A stretch of DNA of 64,000 nucleotides, taken from the NCBI GenBank assembly GCA_947492925.1, contig CANLOQ010000003.1:124001-188000 (forward strand), in the 5' to 3' direction. Position numbers and translations under genes: made by a program. Origin of the DNA: an uncultured Sulfitobacter sp. GTDB lineage: Bacteria; Pseudomonadota; Alphaproteobacteria; Rhodobacterales; Rhodobacteraceae. Below are positions 33,033-41,237 of the stretch, one piece after another (position 1 is the stretch's first letter; each line of letters opens with the position of its first letter). The notes beneath the pieces were generated by a model, which worked only from the letters and a program-made list of their open reading frames with translations, searched no databases and was not told the DNA's origin.

Positions 33033-34006
33033 TGCAGACGGAGACGTTTCACTGGATATCCAGTTTCCTCGAAGCGCAGGCCGCCGAGTTGGGTGCGGCG
33101 ACAAATACGCAGTTGGCCTATGGGCGCGATCTCAAGGATTTTGACGCTTATCTTGCGAGCAAGAAGCTGAGTTTTCTGACCGCCGCGCAATCGGATGTTG
33201 AAGCCTACCTGATCTGGTGTGACGCGCAGGGGCTGGCAAAATCGACGCGCGCGCGGCGTCTTTCTGCAATCAAGCAATTGTACCGCTTTGCCTTTGAAGA
33301 AGGGCTGCGAGCGGACAATCCCGCCATTCAGATTGCCGGACCCGGTCAGGACAAGCGGCTGCCGAAAATCCTGTCGGAAGAAGAAGTTGACCGCCTGCTT
33401 GCAGCGGCACAAGCCTCTGGCCGTAACCAGCGTGACCAATTACGCAATATCTGCCTGATGGAGCTGCTTTATGCCACTGGCATGCGGGTCAGCGAATTGG
33501 TCAGTCTGCCCATCGCCGCGACCCGTGGCGATCCACGCCTGCTGTTGATCAGCGGCAAGGGTGGTAAAGAACGGATGGTCCCACTGTCGCCGCCTGCCCG
33601 GGCAGCACTGGCGGACTGGCTGGCCTACCGCGACCGGATGGACGAAGAAAACAGGCTTGCGCGCAAGCCGGTGTCCCGGTTCCTGTTTCCGTCGCGGGGC
33701 AAGTCTGGCTATCTCACCCGGCACCGGTTTTATCTGCTGATCAAGGAATTTGCCGTCAGCGCAGGCGTTGACCCGTCCAAGGTCACACCCCACACGTTGC
33801 GCCACGCTTTTGCGACGCATCTGCTGGCGAATGGAGCCGATCTGCGCGCGATCCAGACGATGCTTGGCCATGCCGATGTCGCCACGACCGAGATTTATAC
33901 GCATATTCTTGAAGAGCGCCTGTCAGAGCTGGTGCTTGAGCGTCATCCGCTGGCTAAAGAAGGCACCCGCAAATCCGGCGGCAAGACGTCTTCGGACGGC
34001 CAGTAA
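33032..34006 (+). CDS. xerD: Tyrosine recombinase XerD
   Basis: 324 aa. The N-terminal SAM-like core-binding domain is at residues 5-90. The catalytic domain has R in YATGMRVSEL, K in SGKGGKERMVPL, HTLRHAFATH and LGHADVATTEIYTH with the nucleophilic tyrosine. It resolves chromosome dimers with XerC at dif under FtsK control. The last 64 bases overlap the end of a convergent gene. The housekeeping setting and lack of phage genes argue against a mobile-element integrase. Confidence 0.88.
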   Translation: MQTETFHWISSFLEAQAAELGAATNTQLAYGRDLKDFDAYLASKKLSFLTAAQSDVEAYLIWCDAQGLAKSTRARRLSAIKQLYRFAFEEGLRADNPAIQIAGPGQDKRLPKILSEEEVDRLLAAAQASGRNQRDQLRNICLMELLYATGMRVSELVSLPIAATRGDPRLLLISGKGGKERMVPLSPPARAALADWLAYRDRMDEENRLARKPVSRFLFPSRGKSGYLTRHRFYLLIKEFAVSAGVDPSKVTPHTLRHAFATHLLANGADLRAIQTMLGHADVATTEIYTHILEERLSELVLERHPLAKEGTRKSGGKTSSDGQ

Positions 34007-34761
34007 CCGGTCAGCAACCCATCACTATAGCCTTTGGGCAAACCACCCGCGTGCATGTCTTCGACCGCACCTCTGACATCATAGCTCAGTCGCCCGAACT
34101 GCACATCGCCGCCGTCCAGCACCGCATATCGGGTCTGCTGGCGTCCATCGTGGGGCGGCATACCGATCACGCCTGCGTTTATCCAACGGCCCTTGGGGGT
34201 CTCTTTGACAAACGGCACGCCGCAATGCCCTGCGATCATATGATCCACCTGCCCCGCTACGGCTTCGACCGCCGCCCATTCTTCGGCAAAGTCCCCTTTA
34301 GCGCTGGTGGGCCAGATAAAGCGCGCCACATCCGTCAGCCCGCCGTGCAGCACCCCATAACGCGCGCCCTGATGGATAAAGGTCACAAGATCAGGAAGCC
34401 CGGCCATCCATGCCTTGTCGTCAGCTGTAAGGGCAGCTGCCGCAAAACCGTACCAGCCCACGCTCAGAAGATCACAGGCTGATCCTGCGTCAAAGCCGCA
34501 GCCACAGGTCTGTGCGCCACTGCCCAGTTGCACTTCGCAATTGCCTGCCACCACCGCGCAGCCTGACGCCCGGATCAAGGCAACCGTGCGTGCAGGCGCG
34601 CCGCAATAGGCGACCACATCCCCGGTACAGATCATTTGCGCGGGCGCAATCCCCCGGGAGCGGGCCACCGTCATCAGAGCCGCCGTTGCCTGCACGTTGG
34701 AATAAGGACCGCCAAACAACAGCATTGGCCCATCGCATCGCCCCAGATCACGGTGCTTCAT
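33943..34761 (-). CDS. Metallophosphoesterase-like protein with altered motifs
   Basis: 272 aa with a calcineurin-like phosphoesterase layout (YfcE/MJ0936 type): CTGDVVAYCG, then VVAGNCEVQL in place of GNHE, VLHGG, and AGHCGVPF in place of GHTHxP. The first metal motif DxH is replaced by GGPYSN. So several canonical metal ligands are changed, yet the spacing is kept. AAGGAAGG lies about ten bases before the ATG at 34761. The gene end overlaps the xerD end in convergent orientation. Cytoplasmic; substrate unknown. Confidence 0.75.
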   Translation of the reverse strand: MKHRDLGRCDGPMLLFGGPYSNVQATAALMTVARSRGIAPAQMICTGDVVAYCGAPARTVALIRASGCAVVAGNCEVQLGSGAQTCGCGFDAGSACDLLSVGWYGFAAAALTADDKAWMAGLPDLVTFIHQGARYGVLHGGLTDVARFIWPTSAKGDFAEEWAAVEAVAGQVDHMIAGHCGVPFVKETPKGRWINAGVIGMPPHDGRQQTRYAVLDGGDVQFGRLSYDVRGAVEDMHAGGLPKGYSDGLLTGYWPSEDVLPPDLRVPSLASG

Positions 34762-34846
34762 CTGCCGATCGCCTTCCTTGCCCTTGAACGCAGGCCCCTG
34801 CGCCCCCATAACCATGAGATATCTTATCACACGGACTTTGACACCA

Positions 34847-36154
34847 ATGGAACCCTCCACGGCGCTGATTGACGGCGCATTCTGGGTCAGCGCAGGCACC
34901 ATCCTGTTTTTGCTGGTCCTCTCCGGCTTTTTCTCAGGCTCAGAAACCGCATTGACCGCGGCCTCGCGCGGGAAACTGCGTACGCGCGCGGACAAGGGAT
35001 CAAAGGGGGCTGAACGCGCGCTCAAGATCACAGAGGATAACGAGCGCCTGATCGGATCGGTTCTCTTGGGCAATAACCTTGTGAACATTCTGGCCACCTC
35101 GCTGGCAACAACGCTATTCTTGCGCCTTTTCGGAGAAAACGGCGTGGCGGTGGCAACGCTTGTGATGACGCTTCTGGTGTTGATCTTTGCCGAAGTGCTG
35201 CCCAAAACCTATGCCATCACCAATTCAGAGCTTGCCGCCTCACTGGTGTCACGCCCGATCAGCATCGTGGTACTTTTGTTTTCGCCTATTGTCACGGCGG
35301 TGCGCCTTTTGGTACGCGGCCTGTTGCGGTTGATGGGTGTACCGGTTGACCCCGACAGCAATATTCTGGCCGTGCGCGAGGAAATCGCCGGAGCGTTGCA
35401 GCTTGGGCATTCCGAAGGCGTGGTCGAAAAGGAAGACAAGGACCGTATTCTTGGCGCTCTTGATCTTCGGGACCGAGTGGTCGAAGAGATCATGCTGCAC
35501 CGTTCGGGCATTGAGATGATCGACGCCGATAGCCCGCCGTCAGATATTCTGGATCAATGTCTGCAGTCAAACCACACCCGCCTGCCGGTTTTTCGCGATG
35601 ACCCGGAAAACATCATCGGTGTGATCCACGCCAAGGACCTGCTGCGCGCCATGTACAAGTTGATTGGCGGGCCCGAAGGGGATGCCGGCGCGCTCAAGAA
35701 CTTTGATGTCGCATCCGTTGCGATGAAACCTTATTTTGTGCCCGAAACCTCAACGCTTGATGAACAGATGCGCCAGTTTTTGCGCCGCCGTACGCATTTT
35801 GCACTGGTGGTCGATGAATACGGCTCGCTTCAGGGTCTGATCACGCTTGAAGATATTCTGGAAGAGATCGTGGGCGAAATCACGGATGAATTTGATCCCG
35901 ATGCCGATCATCCCCTCGCCCCCGGCGAAGATGGTCATTTCTATGTGGATGGCGCCATGACAATCCGCGATCTGAACCGTGCCACCGATTGGTCCCTGCC
36001 CGACGAAGAGGCCAACACGCTGGCCGGGCTGGTCATTCATGAAGCACAGATGATCCCCACCCCGGGTCAGGTCTTTAGCTTTCATGGCTTCAGATTTGAG
36101 GTCACGTCACGCGACGGAAACCGCATAACCCAGCTTAAAGTACGCCCTCTCTAA
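34847..36154 (+). CDS. CNNM/CorC (HlyC/CorC) family transporter-associated protein
   Basis: 435 aa. An N-terminal DUF21 membrane domain (three to four segments, residues 8-180) contains FFSGSETALTAASRGKL and FAEVLPKTYAITN. A pair of CBS domains follows (HTRLPVFRDDPENIIGVIHAKDLL and FALVVDEYGSLQGLITLEDILEEIVGEI regions, about 210-345), then a C-terminal transporter-associated domain. Family members take part in magnesium or cobalt efflux. The start at 34847 is chosen on family fit; ATGs at 34778 and 34814 are in frame. Confidence 0.88.
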   Translation: MEPSTALIDGAFWVSAGTILFLLVLSGFFSGSETALTAASRGKLRTRADKGSKGAERALKITEDNERLIGSVLLGNNLVNILATSLATTLFLRLFGENGVAVATLVMTLLVLIFAEVLPKTYAITNSELAASLVSRPISIVVLLFSPIVTAVRLLVRGLLRLMGVPVDPDSNILAVREEIAGALQLGHSEGVVEKEDKDRILGALDLRDRVVEEIMLHRSGIEMIDADSPPSDILDQCLQSNHTRLPVFRDDPENIIGVIHAKDLLRAMYKLIGGPEGDAGALKNFDVASVAMKPYFVPETSTLDEQMRQFLRRRTHFALVVDEYGSLQGLITLEDILEEIVGEITDEFDPDADHPLAPGEDGHFYVDGAMTIRDLNRATDWSLPDEEANTLAGLVIHEAQMIPTPGQVFSFHGFRFEVTSRDGNRITQLKVRPL

Positions 36155-36221
36155 ACGGTTCATTAACGCCGCCCGACGTACACGTTGCCACAGGTTTTCT
36201 GGCAGGGTGGACAAGGGCGTC

Positions 36222-37190
36222 ATGCGACAATTGCGTGCAGGTCTGGCGGCTTTTGTATTCTGGCTTGCTCTCTCGGGGACGGTTTTGGCTGCCTGTGCTG
36301 AACTGAAACAGGTGACCGCGTTGGCATCTGATGGTTTTACCAGTGGAACGCACCCCGATGCGCGCACATTGGCCCTGTTGCGGCAAACGATCACGCAGAC
36401 AAACAACGACGACATGCTGCGCCTGCTGCAGCGCTCCGGTCAGGCCGGGTCGTTCGGGCATCTGCGCAACTTTCTGACCGAACTCCAGTTTATCGCGCAA
36501 AGCGCCGAAGGGCAGCGCCGGGAGGCCACTGCGTTTCAGCGTGACCTTGCCCGTGCAATCGCCATCGTGGACATCGCCTGCACCTATGACGCCGGACAAG
36601 CGGCTAAGGACTTTCAACCAGTGACATCGCAAAGCCCGCCTCAGGGCATCGGGCTTGTCCTGCAACGGGTCCGCACAAGCGCCGTCGCCGCGCATGACAG
36701 GCTTTTTGGAGATACCTACAAGCTGGCCGTCCTTGGGCAAGTGCTGACACTTCTGGGCGTCCTCGTCACCGCGGCTTTTGCCGGTCATTTCGGTTTCATC
36801 GCCCTGCGTACGATATACAGGGGGCGTTCACTGTGCGATGTTCCGATAAAAGTGGCTTTTCTGGCACAGGAAACGGAAGCGCGGATCACCATCATCGGGC
36901 GCTACGGCTGTCGTATTGTGTCACAGGACGGGGCAGCACAGACCGCCATGCTTGCTTTGAAGGAAGGCACTTACTGCCGCTTGATCGTCGCGGATCATAC
37001 CCTGAACGGCCGCATAATGTATGACACCGTAACACAGGCGGGCGCGCTTTTTGCCGCGCCTTTGTCACGGGCGGAATTGCGCGGCATCCTTGCGCATTCA
37101 GACGTGCCGCCCCGCTATGACTTCAGCTTTTTGCGAGATCTGCGGGCCCGCAAGCAGGTCTTTGGCCTTGGAAGCCTGCCGCGCCCCTGA
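36222..37190 (+). CDS. Membrane protein with periplasmic N-terminus and PilZ-like tail
   Basis: 322 aa. Signal peptide or anchor MRQLRAGLAAFVFWLALSGTVLA, then an alpha-helical presumably periplasmic region to about residue 165. A membrane segment follows (LAVLGQVLTLLGVLVTAAFA), and then a cytoplasmic beta-rich tail from about 200 (DVPIKVAFLAQETEARITIIGRYGCRIV region) whose strand pattern recalls PilZ. The canonical PilZ arginines are not clearly present, so c-di-GMP binding is only a suggestion. AAGGG precedes the ATG. It ends four bases from a convergent dehydrogenase gene. Confidence 0.6.
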   Translation: MRQLRAGLAAFVFWLALSGTVLAACAELKQVTALASDGFTSGTHPDARTLALLRQTITQTNNDDMLRLLQRSGQAGSFGHLRNFLTELQFIAQSAEGQRREATAFQRDLARAIAIVDIACTYDAGQAAKDFQPVTSQSPPQGIGLVLQRVRTSAVAAHDRLFGDTYKLAVLGQVLTLLGVLVTAAFAGHFGFIALRTIYRGRSLCDVPIKVAFLAQETEARITIIGRYGCRIVSQDGAAQTAMLALKEGTYCRLIVADHTLNGRIMYDTVTQAGALFAAPLSRAELRGILAHSDVPPRYDFSFLRDLRARKQVFGLGSLPRP

Positions 37191-37194
37191 GGGA

Positions 37195-39618
37195 TCAGCC
37201 GCGCAGACGGACGCCCTGCGGATCAAAAGGCGGTTCTGCCAGAACAGTAGCGCGGTGCGGTTCGCCCAGCACCATAACCTCTACCATTTCGCCTGCCGCG
37301 ACATCGCGCACAAATCCAAGTGCCAGCGATTGGCCAACAGAATACCCGTAGGCCCCAGACGTCACGCGCCCGATGCCCACGCCATCGCGGAAGATCGGTT
37401 CGCCCCCGGTTGCGTCGGCCTGTGATGCATCGGTTTGTTGCGGATCCAGCGCCAGCACAACGAGCCGCTCGCGCGCGGGTTTGGCAAGCACCTGCGCCAC
37501 CGCTTCTTTGTTCAGGAACGTCTTGTCCATTTTGCACAGACGGTCCAGCCCTACCTCCTGTGGCCAGTATTCGGGCGAATATTCCCGGCTCCACGAACCG
37601 TACCCTTTTTCGATGCGCAGCGACATCAAAGCACGTGATCCAACTGGACCCGCGCCAAAATCCCTGCCCTGCTCTATCAGGGCGTCGAACAGCCGCGCCT
37701 GATCTTCCACCTTACAATGCAATTCCCAACCCAGATCACCGGTAAAGCTGACCCGCAGCGCCAAACAGCGCACCCCGGCAAGGTCAATCCAGGCAGAGCG
37801 CATAAAAGGGAAATCAGGCGTTGCCAAAGACGTGTTGGTCATCCGCTGCAGCACATCACACGATTTCGGACCCGCGACGTTGAAGCCGCACATCGCGTCG
37901 GTCTTGCTTTCGAATGTCGTACCTTTAGGCAAAGTCAGCGCATTGAAAAACCGCTGGTGATAGCGCTCGGCCATCCCCGACCCGATGATCCAGAATTCAT
38001 CTTCGGCGGTCCTTGTGACAGTGAAATCCCCCGCAATGCCACCGTTCACACCGATCAGCGGTGTAAGGCACGACCGCCCGACCGCTTTCGGCATGTGATT
38101 GGCAAAAAGACTGTTCAGCCAGTCCTCCGCCTCCGGCCCCGCACAGCGGTATTTGGCAAAGTTGGAAATATCGATGATGCCCGCATGGTCGCGCAACATC
38201 TGGCATTCGCGGCCGACCTGTGCCCACCAGCCTTGCCGGGTAAAGCCGTGTGTTTCGTCCTTAGACCCTGTGGGAAGCCCGTAATACAGCGGATGTTCCC
38301 AGCCATAGTTCAGCCCGAAAACCGCCCCCAGATCACGCTGTGCCGGATAGGCGGGACGTTGACGCATGGGACGACCGGCCTCTCGTTCTTCGTTCGGAAA
38401 ATGGATCTTGAAACGATTGGCGTATTGGTCCCCCACCCGGGCCTTTGTAAACGCCGCATCCGCCCACGCGCCAAACCGCGCCACATCCCATGCGAACATG
38501 TCATACCGGCTTTCGCCGCTGACGATCCAATCGGCCGCCAGCAGGCCCATGCCGCCCGATTGTGAAAAGCCCGGGATAATCCCGTTACAACAGAAGTAAT
38601 TGCGCAACTCCGGCACCGGGCCGAACAGCACGTTGGAGTCCGGGGACCAGATCATCGGCCCGTTGATGACACGTTTGATTCCCGCCTCGCCCACCGCCGG
38701 AACGCGGTCAATCGCGCGCATCATATTGTCCTCGATCCGCTCCAGATCATCGGCAAAAAGCTCGTGCCCAAAACCCTGCGGCGTGCCGTCTTCGGCCCAA
38801 AACCGCAGGTCTTTCTCATAGGCGCCCACCAGCAGCCCCTTGCCTTCCTGCCGCAGATAGTATTCGCCGTCACGGTCGGCAACGGAAGGCAACCGGCGGT
38901 CCAGTCCCGCAATCTCCGCGATGGTTTCTGTCACGAAATACTGGTGTTCGGTCGGTTGCAGCGGCAACTTAATCCCCGCCAATGCGGCCACCTCACGCCC
39001 CCAAAGACCTGCGGCATTGATTACCCACTGCGTTGCAATATCACCTTTTTCGGTGCGCACGATCCACGAGCCGTCGGTCTGCTGTTCAGTGCCGGTGACG
39101 GGACAAAACCGGATGATCTCGGCCCCGTTCTGCCGCGCACCGGTGGCATAGGCATTGGTCACGCCGGACGGATCAACATTGCCGCCATTTTCCTCGAACA
39201 TGATACAGCGGATGCCATCGTAATTGACGAGCGGATGCAGCTCTTCGGCTTCCTCCCGGCTTACTTCCCGGAATGGCATGTCGTAGTATTTTGCTTTTGC
39301 CGCCTGCAGCCGCAACTGATGTTCGCGGGATTCGGTCTGGGCCAGATACAGCGATCCGGGCTGAAACACGCCACAGCTTTGCCCAGTCTCAGCCTCCAGC
39401 GCGTTATACAGGTCCATCGTGTAATTCTGGATGCGTGTGATGTTATTGTTGTCATGCAGGCCGTGGATATTGGCCGCCGCGTGCCAGGTAGAGCCGGAAG
39501 TCAGCTCGGATCGTTCCAGCAGCACCACATCGGTCCACCCCAGCTTGGTCAGGTGGTACAGGATCGAGCAGCCAATAACGCCGCCTCCGATAACGACAGC
39601 TTGGGCGTGGGTGCGCAT
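37195..39618 (-). CDS. FAD-dependent dehydrogenase with GcvT domain (dimethylglycine/sarcosine type)
   Basis: 807 aa. The N-terminal FAD domain starts VVIGGGVIGCSILYHLTKLG. The histidine of GSTWHAA is the residue that covalently binds FAD in dimethylglycine and sarcosine dehydrogenases. The C-terminal half (about 430-807) is a GcvT/aminomethyltransferase folate-binding domain (SFTGDLGWELHC, RIEKGYGSWSREYSPEY). It likely oxidises an N-methylated amine and passes the one-carbon unit to tetrahydrofolate; the exact substrate cannot be read. It is a paralogue of the gene at 41238 and lies downstream of the DUF2254 gene on the same strand. Confidence 0.88.
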   Translation of the reverse strand: MRTHAQAVVIGGGVIGCSILYHLTKLGWTDVVLLERSELTSGSTWHAAANIHGLHDNNNITRIQNYTMDLYNALEAETGQSCGVFQPGSLYLAQTESREHQLRLQAAKAKYYDMPFREVSREEAEELHPLVNYDGIRCIMFEENGGNVDPSGVTNAYATGARQNGAEIIRFCPVTGTEQQTDGSWIVRTEKGDIATQWVINAAGLWGREVAALAGIKLPLQPTEHQYFVTETIAEIAGLDRRLPSVADRDGEYYLRQEGKGLLVGAYEKDLRFWAEDGTPQGFGHELFADDLERIEDNMMRAIDRVPAVGEAGIKRVINGPMIWSPDSNVLFGPVPELRNYFCCNGIIPGFSQSGGMGLLAADWIVSGESRYDMFAWDVARFGAWADAAFTKARVGDQYANRFKIHFPNEEREAGRPMRQRPAYPAQRDLGAVFGLNYGWEHPLYYGLPTGSKDETHGFTRQGWWAQVGRECQMLRDHAGIIDISNFAKYRCAGPEAEDWLNSLFANHMPKAVGRSCLTPLIGVNGGIAGDFTVTRTAEDEFWIIGSGMAERYHQRFFNALTLPKGTTFESKTDAMCGFNVAGPKSCDVLQRMTNTSLATPDFPFMRSAWIDLAGVRCLALRVSFTGDLGWELHCKVEDQARLFDALIEQGRDFGAGPVGSRALMSLRIEKGYGSWSREYSPEYWPQEVGLDRLCKMDKTFLNKEAVAQVLAKPARERLVVLALDPQQTDASQADATGGEPIFRDGVGIGRVTSGAYGYSVGQSLALGFVRDVAAGEMVEVMVLGEPHRATVLAEPPFDPQGVRLRG

Positions 39619-39739
39619 GAGGATGGTCCGTTTGCTTTGTTATGCTGCCCTCAACCTGCGCCGCCCCTAAAGGCGAAGATTGCCCAAACCCGACATCCTC
39701 CGTCGCCCACGTACAATGCGGATAAAGGTCGCGTTCGGT

Positions 39740-41065
39740 TCAGCCTGCGTCAAGGCGTTCCTTAACTGCCCTCAGCACATCGTCCTCTGCCGATGTCATG
39801 ATCCGTTCCCGGTCCGCCGCGAAATCGCAGGCGCGCAGTGCACGTTCAAGCGCAACTTCTGCCGCCTCGCGCGCGCAAGCGCTCAACTCCTTGTCCGGGT
39901 GCCAGCGCAAACCCGAGAAGGTGACCTGCAAGCGTTGCTGCACTTCCACAACCTCTACACCGTCGCGCGACAGACTGCCAAAGGCATCCTCCAGCAGATC
40001 AGCAGGGTCAAGCGGGGCGACATAGAGCCTATCCAGCAGATCTTCCGGTGTCTTGGTGGTTTCATCTTCATAGTTGGACAGGATGCGGGCGATGCGATGG
40101 ATCACGTCAATCGCCGTGCCGGAATCGTTGATCCCCGGTGACAATGCCTTGGAGGCGACCTCTCCCATCGTGATCAGACCAAAGCGGGGGTCTTGATCAA
40201 ATGTGCGCACGTCGCCCAGCACGATGCTGGCACGCAAAGCGTCCTCAAGGCTTTCGTAGTCCGTGCCTTCGGCGTCTTTTTCCGGTGCTCCGCGATCAAC
40301 CACCGCCAGCAGCGGGGCATTGAGGAAGATAAAGCTGCCGATGTTGGCAAGCAGGTAAAGCTCCTTGCCGTGCGCCGCCGCGGCGGCCTGCATCACTTCG
40401 GGATGCAGGACCTGCACATATCCGCTTTCATTTGCTGTAATGATCCTGGCATTTTCGGGCACTTTCCCCGTCAACGGGTTAGCGCCCATGCAAGGGTTTT
40501 TCAGCCGCTCCTTGAAACATTGGCGGGTCACTTCTTCGATTTGGCGGGTAGCGTCGATGAGGCTGCCGAAGGTTTGCAAATGCAAGACCCAGCGGATCAA
40601 ATAGATGACGATGACCGCCAGCACCGCAACTGTCATCACAAACAGCACAAAGGCACGCTTGTCGATAAAGACCCCAAGTTCGCGCAGAATGATCGCCAAA
40701 AGCGCGTAGACATAAGCCCCGATAAAAACCGCAAGGGTGTTTTGCGTTGTATGATCCTGAATGATCAATCGGTGCACACGCGGTGTCCATTGGCTGGACG
40801 ATGCGCGGTAGACCGACACCATAACAGTAAGCGAAAATGTCGTGACCGCGAGCATTGCATTGGCGATGATCTGCAACAATCGGTCTGCCGATTGCCCGTT
40901 TAATGTGCGCGCCAGTTCGTCGGGCACAAGCCGTTCCAGCAATACCGCAAGCCCCAATGCCACAAAGGCCATAAGCCCCATGATCACCACGCGTACCCAC
41001 AGCTTGCGAGCATAGACACGCGCCTTGCGCAGCATCGTTCGAATATCGGGAAGATTGAAATCCAT
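39740..41065 (-). CDS. DUF2254 membrane protein
   Basis: 441 aa. Four hydrophobic segments fall in the first 180 residues (MGLMAFVALGLAVLLERL, LAVTTFSLTVMVSVYRASS, FIGAYVYALLAIILR, VMTVAVLAVIVIYLIRW), and the family stretch TPRVHRLIIQDHTTQNTLAVFIG lies between the second and third. The soluble C-terminal part includes ALSPGINDSGTAIDVI. DUF2254 has no established function. I chose the ATG at 41065; an in-frame extension of 33 codons is not supported. It is flanked by two paralogous dehydrogenases. Confidence 0.85.
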   Translation of the reverse strand: MDFNLPDIRTMLRKARVYARKLWVRVVIMGLMAFVALGLAVLLERLVPDELARTLNGQSADRLLQIIANAMLAVTTFSLTVMVSVYRASSSQWTPRVHRLIIQDHTTQNTLAVFIGAYVYALLAIILRELGVFIDKRAFVLFVMTVAVLAVIVIYLIRWVLHLQTFGSLIDATRQIEEVTRQCFKERLKNPCMGANPLTGKVPENARIITANESGYVQVLHPEVMQAAAAAHGKELYLLANIGSFIFLNAPLLAVVDRGAPEKDAEGTDYESLEDALRASIVLGDVRTFDQDPRFGLITMGEVASKALSPGINDSGTAIDVIHRIARILSNYEDETTKTPEDLLDRLYVAPLDPADLLEDAFGSLSRDGVEVVEVQQRLQVTFSGLRWHPDKELSACAREAAEVALERALRACDFAADRERIMTSAEDDVLRAVKERLDAG

Positions 41066-41237
41066 AACGCTTACATAGCACCACAGCTTCCCGCTCCAAC
41101 CCAAAGCTGCCTTGTATGTGGCTATAGTGCCGCAGCCCCCGACGTGATCATTCAAAATCGACAAAACCTGTCGGAAAACTGCATGATGATACGGCCCCGC
41201 TCATCGACACATAGGTATTGGTCAAAGGAGATACCCC

